This document shows, one piece after another, positions 1-6,310 of a DNA stretch of 8,339 nucleotides (its first letter is position 1; each line of letters begins with the position of its first letter). Both the position numbers and the translations under genes were made by a program. A model generated the notes under the pieces. That model saw only the letters and a list, made by a program, of their open reading frames with translations. It was not told where the DNA came from and searched no databases. Source of the DNA: Desulfobacterales bacterium (GTDB taxonomy: Bacteria; Desulfobacterota; Desulfobacteria; Desulfobacterales; UBA2174_A); NCBI GenBank assembly GCA_025454075.1, contig JALOPD010000155.1:1-8339 (forward strand). Direction: 5' to 3'.

Positions 1-904
1 GGATGAACAGCGGCGCGAACCCGAAGAAGGCGAATATGGCGAAGCTGCTCATGAAGACGGCGGCGTTGCCGATGCTGAAGCCGCGCAGCTTGAAAAACGA
101 GATCGGCAGGATGGGGTCCCGCGCGCGCCGCTCGGCAATGTAAAACCACGCGCCGCAAGCGATCGCAGACGCCCAGAGCAGCAGTATCCGGGGCGAGCTC
201 CACGCATAGGTCTGGCCGGCCAGCAGGAAAATGAACAGCAGGCACAGGATGGTGAGCGAGAGGGCCGCGGCGCCGGCGAAATCGATGGTCGCCATTTCCC
301 GCTTGGCCCGGGTTTCGACGAAATACAGGGCGACCCCGATCAGCGAGAGCGCACCGAGCGGCACGTTGATGAAGAAGATCCAGGGCCAGGACAGATAAGC
401 GACGATGAATCCGCCCATGGTCGGCCCCAGCACGCTCGCCAGGCCCCAGACGAAGCTTCCCAGGGAAAGGGTCCTGCCGCGCTGCTCGGGCGCCGAGATG
501 TCCGCCAGCACGATGTAGACCAGGGCGAAGCTGCCGCCCGCGCCGATCCCCTGAAGCGCGCGGCAGGCGATCAGAAGACCCATGCTGCGGGCAAAGCCGG
601 CCGCCAGAGACGCGGCCATGAAAATCAGAATCGAAACCAGGTAAAGCGTTTTGGTGCGGTAAATGTCGGCCAGCTTGCCGAAGATGGGCAGGGCCACCGT
701 GCGCGTCAGGAGATAGGCCGAGTACACCCAGCTGTAGAGGTCCAGCCCCCCCAGCTCCGCCACCACCGTGGGCATGGCGGCGGACATCACGAGCGCATCC
801 AGGGCTCCCAGGAAAAGCGCCAGCAGGGAGGCGGAGATGATCATGATGCGGCTGCGGGGCGCCAGCGCTGCGGCCGTCGAAGGCGTCGAGGCGGGCGGGT
901 TCAA
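1..904 (-). CDS. MFS drug exporter, DHA2 (EmrB/QacA-like) family, C-terminus cut by window edge
   Basis: An open frame runs from about 904 to the left edge without a stop, giving roughly 280-300 residues, the N-terminal part of a 14-helix proton-coupled exporter of the inner membrane. Visible signatures are a first helix containing ALDALVMSAAMPTVV (the DHA2 'LDxTIVNxALP' position), motif A GKLADIYRTKTLYLV after helix 2, CRALQGIGAGG in helix 4, motif C GPTMGGFI in helix 5, and WPWIFFINVPLG, typical of DHA2 proteins. The start is uncertain. The first ATG (844) lies at the very edge of helix 1 and has no ribosome site. A TTG at 904 adds a 20-residue Pro/Ala-rich cytoplasmic tail more usual for the family, and I prefer it. 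An in-frame TAA lies just upstream of that TTG. The gene is divergent from the aminotransferase. The substrate cannot be told. Confidence 0.9.
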   Translation of the reverse strand, partial: MNPPASTPSTAAALAPRSRIMIISASLLALFLGALDALVMSAAMPTVVAELGGLDLYSWVYSAYLLTRTVALPIFGKLADIYRTKTLYLVSILIFMAASLAAGFARSMGLLIACRALQGIGAGGSFALVYIVLADISAPEQRGRTLSLGSFVWGLASVLGPTMGGFIVAYLSWPWIFFINVPLGALSLIGVALYFVETRAKREMATIDFAGAAALSLTILCLLFIFLLAGQTYAWSSPRILLLWASAIACGAWFYIAERRARDPILPISFFKLRGFSIGNAAVFMSSFAIFAFFGFAPLFI

Positions 905-919
905 TCGAGTCTCGAAAAA

Positions 920-947
920 GTTTTAAGTTTTAAGGGTTACGTGTTAA
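920..947. repeat. Imperfect 7-bp tandem repeat, A/T-rich cluster
   Basis: Four consecutive heptamers are visible: gttttaa, gttttaa, gggttac, gtgttaa. The first two are identical and the others keep the G..TTA core. The cluster sits directly upstream of the exporter start, in the divergent intergenic region. No function is evident; it may be slippage-prone filler DNA. Confidence 0.6.
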
Positions 948-965
948 GCAAAAAGGGAAATGTCA

Positions 966-1001
966 GGTTCACGGTTCATGGGTTCACGGTTCACGGTTGA
1001 A
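966..1001. repeat. Imperfect 7-bp tandem repeat, ggttcac cluster
   Basis: Five heptamer units are visible: ggttcac, ggttcat, a single extra g, ggttcac, ggttcac, ggttgaa. A degenerate inverted copy (aaccgttgaacc) follows at 1032-1043. Together with the preceding cluster at 920-947 this gives two period-7 tracts within 82 bp of the same intergenic region. Iterated motifs of this kind recur between genes in some deltaproteobacteria, which I state from memory. No direct role is visible. Confidence 0.65.
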
Positions 1002-1108
1002 AAGCGAGTACATGTCGCCGACGGATACTCCAACCGTTGAACCTCCGAACCGGATTGGCAACTGCTTCCATCTGAGAGTCGTCCTATTTGTCGCCAGACC
1101 CTCAACGC

Positions 1109-1114
1109 AAGGGG
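1109..1114 (+). promoter_or_regulatory. Ribosome binding site that fixes the aminotransferase start
   Basis: The AAGGGG at this position lies 6 nt before the ATG at 1121. The same frame is open from a TTG at 1088, but that codon has no Shine-Dalgarno sequence, and the family's N-terminus (PGPV motif about 10 residues in) fits the ATG at 1121. Confidence 0.75.
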
Positions 1115-1120
1115 CTGATC

Positions 1121-2218
1121 ATGAAAACCTATCCCATCCCCATGGTCCCGGGACCCGTGAAGGTCCATCCGGCCGTGCTGGAGGCTTACCGGGTGGACTA
1201 CGGCTCCGCCGATCTCGAAACAGAGTACATCGAGCTTTACACCCGAACCGAGGCAAACCTCAAGCGCATCCTCCAGACCCGCAGCCGCGTGGTCATCTTC
1301 CTCGGGGAAGGAATGATGGCCCTGTGGGGCGCCCTGAAGAGTTGCCTTTTGCCCGGCGACCGGGTGCTGGCGATCGCTACCGGGGTATTCGGCTACGGGA
1401 TCGGGGAGATGGCCGCGAGCATTGGCGCAGAGGTCCGCACGGTCGGCCTGCCGTACAACGAAACCCTGTCCGACCTCACGGAGGTTCGCAAGGCGATTTC
1501 CGAGTTCAAGCCTAAAATGATCACCGTGGTGCACTGCGAGACGCCCTGCGGCACGCTCAACCCCATCGATGGACTCGGGCGGCTGAAGCGGGAAATGGAA
1601 GTGCCGCTGCTCTATGTGGACGCGGTGTCGAGCATCGGCGGGACGCCGGTGCTGCCGGATGAATGGCAGATCGACCTCTGCCTGGGCGGCGCCCAGAAAT
1701 GCCTGTCCGCACTGCCGGATACCTGCTTTCTGTCGGTGAGCGAGGCGGCCTGGGAGGTCATCGAAAAAGTGGGTTACGCGGGCTACGATGCCATCAGGCC
1801 GTTTCGGACGGCCGTGGAAACGCACTATTTTCCATATACGCCCGGCTGGCAGGCCACGGCCGGCCTCAATGCCGGCGCCGAGGCCATCCTTGAAGAAGGG
1901 CTCGAAGCCGGATTCAAACGGCATGCCGACGTGGCCGCCCACTGCCGCAAGCGGCTGGTCGAGATCGGCTACAGCCTGTATCCCGCTCCCAATGCAGTGC
2001 CCGCGCCCACGGTCACCGCCGTCAACGTGCCCGCAGGGATCGGCTGGGAGGAGTTCGACCGGCGTCTGCGCCGGCGCGGTCTGGTTGCAGGCGGCAGCTA
2101 CGGCCCGATCGCCGGCAAGGTATTCCGCTTGGGCCACATGGGCACTCAGGCCGACATGGGTCTGGTCGAACAGGCCCTGGACGTGCTCGAGAAAGAATTT
2201 TTAATCGTCCCGGAATGA
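1121..2218 (+). CDS. Class V PLP-dependent aminotransferase (alanine-glyoxylate / pyridoxamine-pyruvate type)
   Basis: The 365-residue protein has the usual length and layout of the class V fold-type I aminotransferases, which move an amino group from alanine, serine or a related donor to a 2-oxo acid such as glyoxylate or pyruvate in the cytoplasm. Visible landmarks are VPGPVKVHPAV at the N-terminus, HCETPCGTLNPIDG (the HxETSTG region, Glu140), YVDAVSSIGG with the pyridine-nitrogen Asp167, GGAQKCL with Schiff-base Lys193, and FRLGHMG with Arg336, the expected substrate-carboxylate ligand. The pattern of blocks resembles bacterial pyridoxamine-pyruvate transaminase as well as serine-pyruvate enzymes, so the substrate stays open. 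The PPG normally found after the catalytic Lys is replaced by LPD. It is followed by a 247-bp gap before sdhA, so it may be a separate transcription unit. Confidence 0.9.
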   Translation: MKTYPIPMVPGPVKVHPAVLEAYRVDYGSADLETEYIELYTRTEANLKRILQTRSRVVIFLGEGMMALWGALKSCLLPGDRVLAIATGVFGYGIGEMAASIGAEVRTVGLPYNETLSDLTEVRKAISEFKPKMITVVHCETPCGTLNPIDGLGRLKREMEVPLLYVDAVSSIGGTPVLPDEWQIDLCLGGAQKCLSALPDTCFLSVSEAAWEVIEKVGYAGYDAIRPFRTAVETHYFPYTPGWQATAGLNAGAEAILEEGLEAGFKRHADVAAHCRKRLVEIGYSLYPAPNAVPAPTVTAVNVPAGIGWEEFDRRLRRRGLVAGGSYGPIAGKVFRLGHMGTQADMGLVEQALDVLEKEFLIVPE

Positions 2219-2366
2219 TGCAAAGACAATTATGAGACGTTTGACAATCGACCTCAACCGGCAGCGACGGATGATAATTTGTTGAATGCCGGTTTTCAAA
2301 AAACGGCCGAGCGGGTCTACCGGCTTTTCCGCGCGTGTCCGGACGCGAGCGCCCGGGAAAAAGGGC

Positions 2367-2394
2367 TTTACATTCCAGATCCGGTTTTTATACA
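2367..2394 (+). promoter_or_regulatory. Candidate sigma70 promoter for sdhAB
   Basis: Within the 247-bp gap between the aminotransferase and sdhA, TTTACA (2367-2372) and TATACA (2389-2394) are separated by 16 bp, matching consensus at 5/6 and 4/6 positions. Transcription from here would leave a leader of roughly 65 nt before the ATG at 2466. The rest of the gap (2219-2366) shows no gene and no convincing terminator. A consensus-like TTGACA at 2241 lacks a partner at proper spacing. Confidence 0.35.
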
Positions 2395-2465
2395 AGTAGT
2401 GCCGACGCCTTCATCGAGCCGCATCTGTCTTCTACCGTCGTTCTAAACCGCTTTAGGGTGGGATC

Positions 2466-4193
2466 ATGGAACACCAATACGATGTCGTTATCGTCGGCGC
2501 AGGACTGGCCGGTCTGCGGGCAGCCATAGAGCTCGGCCGTGAAATTCGGGTGGCGGTCCTCACCAAGGTCTTCGCCACGCGCTCGCACTCCGGTGCGGCT
2601 CAAGGAGGCATCGGCGCCGCTCTCGGCAATGAGGAAAAGGACAGCTGGGAATGGCATATGTTCGATACGGTCAAGGGCAGCGATTACCTCGGCGACCAGG
2701 ATGCCATCGAGATCATGACCAGGGACGCCCCGCGCACGCTGATCGAACTGGAGCACATGGGCGTGCCGTTCAACCGTACCCCCGAGGGCAAGATCGCCCA
2801 ACGGGCTTTCGGCGGCCATACCCGTGACTTCGGCAAAGCGCCGATCAAGCGCGCCTGCTACGCCGCGGATCGAACCGGGCGGGTCATCCTCGACACCCTC
2901 TGGGAGCAATGCCTGCAGCTCGGGATCGAGTTTTTCAACGAATTTCAACTCATTGACCTGATCGTCGATCAAGGTTGCTGCCGGGGAGCCGTCGCCTATG
3001 AGCTGGCCACCGGGGCCATCCATGTCTTCCATAGCCGGGCGGTTCTCCTGGCTACGGGAGGCGCCGGAAAAATCTACAAAACCACCTCCAACGCCCTCGC
3101 CTCCACCGGCGACGGCATGGCGATCGCCTACCGGGCCGGCGCGGCGCTCGAAGACATGGAATTTGTCCAGTTTCATCCGACCGGAATCTACAAAATGGGG
3201 ATCCTCATCAGCGAGGCCGCCCGCGGGGAAGGCGGCATTCTCCGCAACCGGAACGGCGAGCGCTTCATGGAGCGCTATGCCCCGACCATCAAGGACCTGG
3301 CGCCGCGGGACATGGTTTCACGCTGCATCCTGGAGGAGGTCCGTGCCGGCCGGGGCATCGACGGAAAGGATTACGTCCACCTGGACCTCACCCATTTGGG
3401 GGAAGAAGTCATTGAAAAAAAGCTCATGGAGATCACGGGGTTCGCCCGCACCTATGTGGGCGTCGATGCGCGCAAGGAGCCCATCCCGGTGCAGCCGACC
3501 TGCCACTACATGATGGGCGGCATTGCCGCCGATGCCGACGGGCATGTGGTTCTCGAAGGGAAAGGCACGGTTTTCTCAGGTCTTTATGCCGCCGGGGAGT
3601 GCGCCTGCGTTTCGGTGCATGGCGCCAACCGCCTGGGCTGCAACTCCCTGCTGGACATCCTGGTCTTCGGCCGGCGTGCAGGCAAGGCGCTGCGCGAATT
3701 CCTTCAAACTGCGGCTGCGCCGCGAAATCCGTCCGGGCTGGCGGCGGCGCACCAGAAAGCCATCCATGATCTGCTATCGAAATCGGGCGGCACCTCCTAT
3801 GGGCCGATCCTGGACAGACTGCGCGCCGTGATGATGGACAAGGTCTCGGTATTCCGCACCGAATCCGGGTTGCAGGCGGCCCTGGAGATGATTCAAGAGC
3901 TCAAAGCGGAATACGGGCGCATCAGCCTTTCCGACAAGGGCAGCGTTTTCAATCGCGAGCTGCTCGACGTGCTCGAACTCGGCTACATGCTGGACCTGGC
4001 CGAAGTCATCACGGTGAGCGCCCTTTTCCGCCGGGAAAGCCGCGGAGCCCACAGCCGCGAAGATTTCCCGACCCGCAACGACAAGGACTTTTTGGTCCAT
4101 ACCCTGGTGCGGTTGGACGGGGACCGGCAGCCGCAGGTGTCCACCCAACCCGTGGTCATCACCCGGTTTCAACCTCAGGAGAGGAAATACTGA
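2466..4193 (+). CDS. sdhA: Succinate dehydrogenase / fumarate reductase flavoprotein subunit
   Basis: This 575-residue subunit carries covalent FAD and the dicarboxylate site that interconverts succinate and fumarate. Seen in the protein: the Rossmann GAGLAGLRAAIEL at residues 11-23; the SHSGAAQGG flavinylation block with His41; FHPTG at 236-240; the ARGEGG loop at 252-257; KDLAPRD with catalytic Arg281; HYMMGG at 347-352; the AAGECA block followed by HGANRLG; and the C-terminal SRGAHSREDFPTRND capping sequence. All expected catalytic residues are present and the length is normal. The start is supported by a G-rich ribosome site (AGGGTGGG) just before the ATG. The iron-sulfur subunit gene begins one base after its stop. 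Sequence alone does not decide the physiological direction, so frdA is an equally fair name. No cytochrome b or anchor gene precedes it, unlike common sdhCAB or sdhCDAB orders. Confidence 0.96.
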   Translation: MEHQYDVVIVGAGLAGLRAAIELGREIRVAVLTKVFATRSHSGAAQGGIGAALGNEEKDSWEWHMFDTVKGSDYLGDQDAIEIMTRDAPRTLIELEHMGVPFNRTPEGKIAQRAFGGHTRDFGKAPIKRACYAADRTGRVILDTLWEQCLQLGIEFFNEFQLIDLIVDQGCCRGAVAYELATGAIHVFHSRAVLLATGGAGKIYKTTSNALASTGDGMAIAYRAGAALEDMEFVQFHPTGIYKMGILISEAARGEGGILRNRNGERFMERYAPTIKDLAPRDMVSRCILEEVRAGRGIDGKDYVHLDLTHLGEEVIEKKLMEITGFARTYVGVDARKEPIPVQPTCHYMMGGIAADADGHVVLEGKGTVFSGLYAAGECACVSVHGANRLGCNSLLDILVFGRRAGKALREFLQTAAAPRNPSGLAAAHQKAIHDLLSKSGGTSYGPILDRLRAVMMDKVSVFRTESGLQAALEMIQELKAEYGRISLSDKGSVFNRELLDVLELGYMLDLAEVITVSALFRRESRGAHSREDFPTRNDKDFLVHTLVRLDGDRQPQVSTQPVVITRFQPQERKY

Positions 4194-4194
4194 C

Positions 4195-4917
4195 ATGCGG
4201 TGCACGTTCATCATCTTCAGGTTCGATCCGGGCAAAGATGAAAAGCCGCGCTACCAGGAATACGTCGTCGATGCCGAACCGTCCGACAAAATCCTGGACT
4301 GCCTGAACCGCATCCGGGCCGAGCAGGACGCTACGCTCGCCTTCCGCGCTTCCTGCGCCCACGGCATCTGCGGGTCGGACGCGATGGTCATCAACGGCCG
4401 GATCGCCCTGGCCTGCCAGAAGCTCGTGAAGGATTTCAAAACCGCCAACAACTTCGTGATCGAGCCCCTGCCGCTTTTCAAGGTGCTGAAGGACCTCATC
4501 GTGGACCTGGATCCCTTTTTCGAGAAGCACCGCAGTATCAAACCTTACCTGGTCGCCGAGGGAGAGCCGCCGGAGCTGGAAAGGCTGCAGGATCCGGAAA
4601 AACAGAAACAGATCGAACCCGCCCTGCCGTGCATCCTGTGTGGGTCCTGCACAGCGGGGTGCCCGATTTCGCGGGTCAATGAAGCGTACCTCGGACCGGC
4701 GGCCCTGCTGAGGGCGTTTCGCTACGTTTTCGACAGCCGCGACGAGGCTCTCGAACGCCGGCTCTCACAGCTCGACGACGAGAACGGCATCTGGGGCTGC
4801 AAAACCATGTGGTGGTGCACCGAGGTCTGTCCGAAAGGAATCCCCATCACCCAGTGCCTGGGCCGCATCAAGCGGGCACTGAAACAGCGGGTGGGGCGCG
4901 CCGGCCGCGAGGCTTGA
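4195..4917 (+). CDS. sdhB: Succinate dehydrogenase / fumarate reductase iron-sulfur subunit
   Basis: The 240-residue protein relays electrons from FAD to quinone. The N-terminal [2Fe-2S] ferredoxin domain has Cys54, Cys59, Asp62 and Cys74; Asp as the third ligand is known in E. coli SdhB. The C-terminal domain has CILCGSCTAGCP (Cys146, 149, 152, 156) and CKTMWWCTEVCPKG (Cys202, 208, 212). By homology these ligate [4Fe-4S] (146, 149, 152, 212) and [3Fe-4S] (156, 202, 208). The ATG follows the sdhA stop by one base, with GGAGAGG about a dozen bases upstream, so translation is coupled. Residues matching the E. coli ubiquinone-site Trp163, Trp164 and His207 (my recollection of that numbering) are Arg160, Val161 and Lys203 here. 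The DENGIWGC stretch is closer in style to FrdB. No anchor subunit gene follows. Confidence 0.96.
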   Translation: MRCTFIIFRFDPGKDEKPRYQEYVVDAEPSDKILDCLNRIRAEQDATLAFRASCAHGICGSDAMVINGRIALACQKLVKDFKTANNFVIEPLPLFKVLKDLIVDLDPFFEKHRSIKPYLVAEGEPPELERLQDPEKQKQIEPALPCILCGSCTAGCPISRVNEAYLGPAALLRAFRYVFDSRDEALERRLSQLDDENGIWGCKTMWWCTEVCPKGIPITQCLGRIKRALKQRVGRAGREA

Positions 4918-4938
4918 AAGCGAGCGCTTCCGATTCCA

Positions 4939-4964
4939 GGCCCGGGGGCCGGAGTTTCCGGGCC
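4939..4964 (+). other. GC stem-loop between sdhB and the TPR gene
   Basis: GGCCCGG (4939-4945) and CCGGGCC (4958-4964) are perfect complements around a 12-nt loop. No T-run follows, so it is not a classical terminator. It could slow or partly attenuate transcription, or protect the 3' end of the sdhAB message. The GC bias of the region makes chance formation possible. Confidence 0.35.
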
Positions 4965-4992
4965 AGCCCGCCGCATTCGAAAGGAGACCAAC

Positions 4993-5493
4993 ATGTTCAC
5001 CCTGAAGAAACTCTCCAAGGAAGCCATGCCCGCCGCGCTTGAAAAGGCCGAACGCTACCGCTTGCTTAAGGAGCCCCTTGAAGCGCAGAGCATCTGCCGG
5101 GACATTCTCGAAGCCGACCCCGGCAACCAGAAGGCGCTGATCATGCTGCTGCTGGCGCTGACGGATTCCTTCAGACAGAGTTTGACCCCCAGCTTCCAGC
5201 AGGCCGAGGAAATTCTGCCGTATCTCGGCGACCAATACTGCAAGGCCTATTACGGGGGGATCATCTGTGAGCGCCGGGCCAAGGTTCATCTCGAACGCAA
5301 CGAACCGGGTTCGGGCCAGCTGGCCTACGAGTGGTTCCGCAAGGCCATGAAGCTCTACGACCAAGCCTTGAATACGTGTTCTCCCGGCAGCCAGGAAGCA
5401 CTGCTGCGATGGAACACGTGTGCCCGCATCATCATGCAGAACCCCGCCCTGGTGCCGGCCGATGAACGTACCACCGAGCAAGTAGGGGAATAG
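4993..5493 (+). CDS. Small TPR-like helical protein downstream of sdhB
   Basis: A 166-residue soluble protein with no signal peptide or membrane segment. Residues about 15-50 (ALEKAERYRLLKEPLEAQSI, then a helix ending in DPGNQKAL) look like one tetratricopeptide-type helix pair. The rest is mostly amphipathic helix, with YEWFRKAMKLYDQAL resembling a second repeat. TPR modules are protein-protein docking surfaces. AAAGGAG sits 7-8 nt before the ATG, supporting this start. It lies 75 bp after sdhB on the same strand with a stem-loop between, so co-transcription is likely but not certain. The context suggests a possible accessory or assembly partner for SdhAB, but nothing in the sequence proves that. 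I do not recognise a named family beyond the TPR likeness. Confidence 0.8.
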   Translation: MFTLKKLSKEAMPAALEKAERYRLLKEPLEAQSICRDILEADPGNQKALIMLLLALTDSFRQSLTPSFQQAEEILPYLGDQYCKAYYGGIICERRAKVHLERNEPGSGQLAYEWFRKAMKLYDQALNTCSPGSQEALLRWNTCARIIMQNPALVPADERTTEQVGE

Positions 5494-5574
5494 CCTGTGC
5501 GCGGCGTCCAGCTGGAATGCGCATCGAAAGCGCCATTTAAAGCCTCCACCCGTTGCCTCATATGGGCTTCGCGG

Positions 5575-5603
5575 TTGACATGTTTGCTATAGGCATGTAT
5601 AGT
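5575..5603 (+). promoter_or_regulatory. Strong sigma70 promoter of the toxin-antitoxin module
   Basis: TTGACA (5575-5580) and TATAGT (5598-5603) are separated by exactly 17 bp, nearly consensus in both boxes. Transcription would begin near 5610, placing the antitoxin ATG at 5634 about 25 nt downstream. The promoter's position rules out the in-frame upstream ATGs (from 5553) as starts. Confidence 0.85.
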
Positions 5604-5618
5604 CTAGACTGTCTAGAC
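5602..5618. promoter_or_regulatory. Tandem palindromic operator, GTCTAGAC x2
   Basis: GTCTAGAC occurs twice (5602-5609 and 5611-5618), separated by one T. Each copy is itself a perfect palindrome, so the 17-bp block is symmetric around its centre. It starts inside the -10 box and covers the expected transcription start, the right place for repression. Phd/YefM-type antitoxins are known to bind short palindromes at their own promoters, so this is inferred to be the autoregulatory site with cooperative binding of two dimers. Confidence 0.75.
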
Positions 5619-5633
5619 AGACAAAGGTGGGCT

Positions 5634-5888
5634 ATGAAACACATATGGCAGATTCAAGAAGCTAAAAACAAGCTCAGCGAAGTCGTCGAGGAGGCGGCTC
5701 ATCGCGGCCCGCAGGTTATCACCCGGCGGGGTATAGAAGTCGCGGTCGTCCTCTCTTATGCGGACTACCGTAAAATCACCGGGGCGAAAAAAAGGCTGTC
5801 GTCTTTTTTCCGGGAATCCCCGCTTGCGGGTTCAAAGCTCGATCTTGACCGAAGCAAGGACCCGCTGCGAGAAGACATCGACCTGTGA
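5634..5888 (+). CDS. Phd/YefM-family antitoxin
   Basis: An 84-residue protein with the two-part plan of type II antitoxins. The N-terminal Phd/YefM DNA-binding fold is shown by WQIQEAKNKLSEVVEEA, then GPQVITRRGIEVAVVLSYADYRK. The C-terminal tail RESPLAGSKLDLDRSKDP is the disordered toxin-neutralising segment typical of the subgroup paired with PIN toxins. The chosen ATG has AAAGGTGG 3-4 nt upstream and lies just after the promoter-operator; longer in-frame starts would fall upstream of the transcription start. Its stop codon overlaps the toxin start (GTGA), which couples translation and keeps antitoxin in excess. It probably represses its own promoter with the toxin as co-repressor. Confidence 0.93.
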   Translation: MKHIWQIQEAKNKLSEVVEEAAHRGPQVITRRGIEVAVVLSYADYRKITGAKKRLSSFFRESPLAGSKLDLDRSKDPLREDIDL

Positions 5889-6304
5889 AATATCTCCTGG
5901 ATACCTGCGTGATTTCAGAGCTGGTTGCGAAGCGCCCTAACGCCAGAATTATCGCCTGGATCGACAGCATCGATCCCGAAACCGCATTTTTGAGTGTGCT
6001 CACCATAGGGGAAATCCGTAAAGGCATTGAGAAACTTCCAAATTCCGATCGCAAGGCCACTCTCCAGGGCTGGTTACGGGACGAACTGCCGATCATGTTC
6101 AGCGGCCGGATACTGTCCTTTGATTTTCAGGTGGCCCTCAAGTGGGGTGAAATGGCTGGAGGATTGGAGTCCCGCGGAAAAAAACTGGCTGCGATCGACT
6201 CCCTTATTGCCGCCACTGCCTTGTACCATCACTGTCGTCTTGTCACCCGCAATGAGGACGACTTCAAATATGCCGACATTCCCGTACTAAATCCTTGGCT
6301 ATAA
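5885..6304 (+). CDS. vapC: PIN-domain toxin, FitB/VapC-like ribonuclease
   Basis: A 139-residue single PIN domain, the normal size for VapC toxins, which are Mg-dependent endoribonucleases that block translation by cutting specific RNAs. The acidic site is complete: Asp6 (YLLDTCVISE), Glu43 (TIGEIRKGI), Asp105 (LAAIDSLIAATA) and Asp126 (TRNEDDF). The FSGRILSFD segment and the NPW ending match the FitB subgroup in particular. FitB is classically paired with a ribbon-helix-helix FitA, whereas here the partner is Phd-like, a combination that also exists. Translation starts at a GTG inside the antitoxin stop. The gene ends 6 bp from the convergent MBL gene with no visible terminator between them. 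The RNA target cannot be read from the sequence. Confidence 0.94.
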   Translation: MKYLLDTCVISELVAKRPNARIIAWIDSIDPETAFLSVLTIGEIRKGIEKLPNSDRKATLQGWLRDELPIMFSGRILSFDFQVALKWGEMAGGLESRGKKLAAIDSLIAATALYHHCRLVTRNEDDFKYADIPVLNPWL

Positions 6305-6310
6305 AAAATC

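Noticed and set aside
966..1001. Heptamer repeats as a CRISPR array or an origin iteron set
   Set aside because: Units are far too short and unspaced for CRISPR, and no replication initiator gene or DnaA-box cluster is nearby.
944..2137. 397-codon open frame on the minus strand opposite the aminotransferase
   Set aside because: GC-rich third-position shadow. The plus-strand frame has all class V aminotransferase motifs and a ribosome site, and the minus product shows no recognisable fold.
2288..2307. GCCGGTTTTCAAAAAACGGC as a terminator after the aminotransferase
   Set aside because: Pairing leaves almost no loop and a mismatch, and no T-run follows the stem.
2388..3176. 262-codon minus-strand frame opposite sdhA
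   Set aside because: Shadow of the unambiguous flavoprotein gene.
4765..5481. 238-codon minus-strand frame across sdhB and the TPR gene
   Set aside because: Spans two plus-strand genes with good ribosome sites and has no recognisable motif. Considered as a hidden anchor gene, but its translation lacks transmembrane helices and haem-ligand patterns.
5498..5523. TGCGC...GCGCA inverted repeat after the TPR gene as a terminator
   Set aside because: Only 5 bp with a 16-nt loop and no T-run.
5553..5633. Upstream in-frame ATGs as the antitoxin start
   Set aside because: The promoter boxes and operator lie within this stretch, so the longer version would begin upstream of the transcript.
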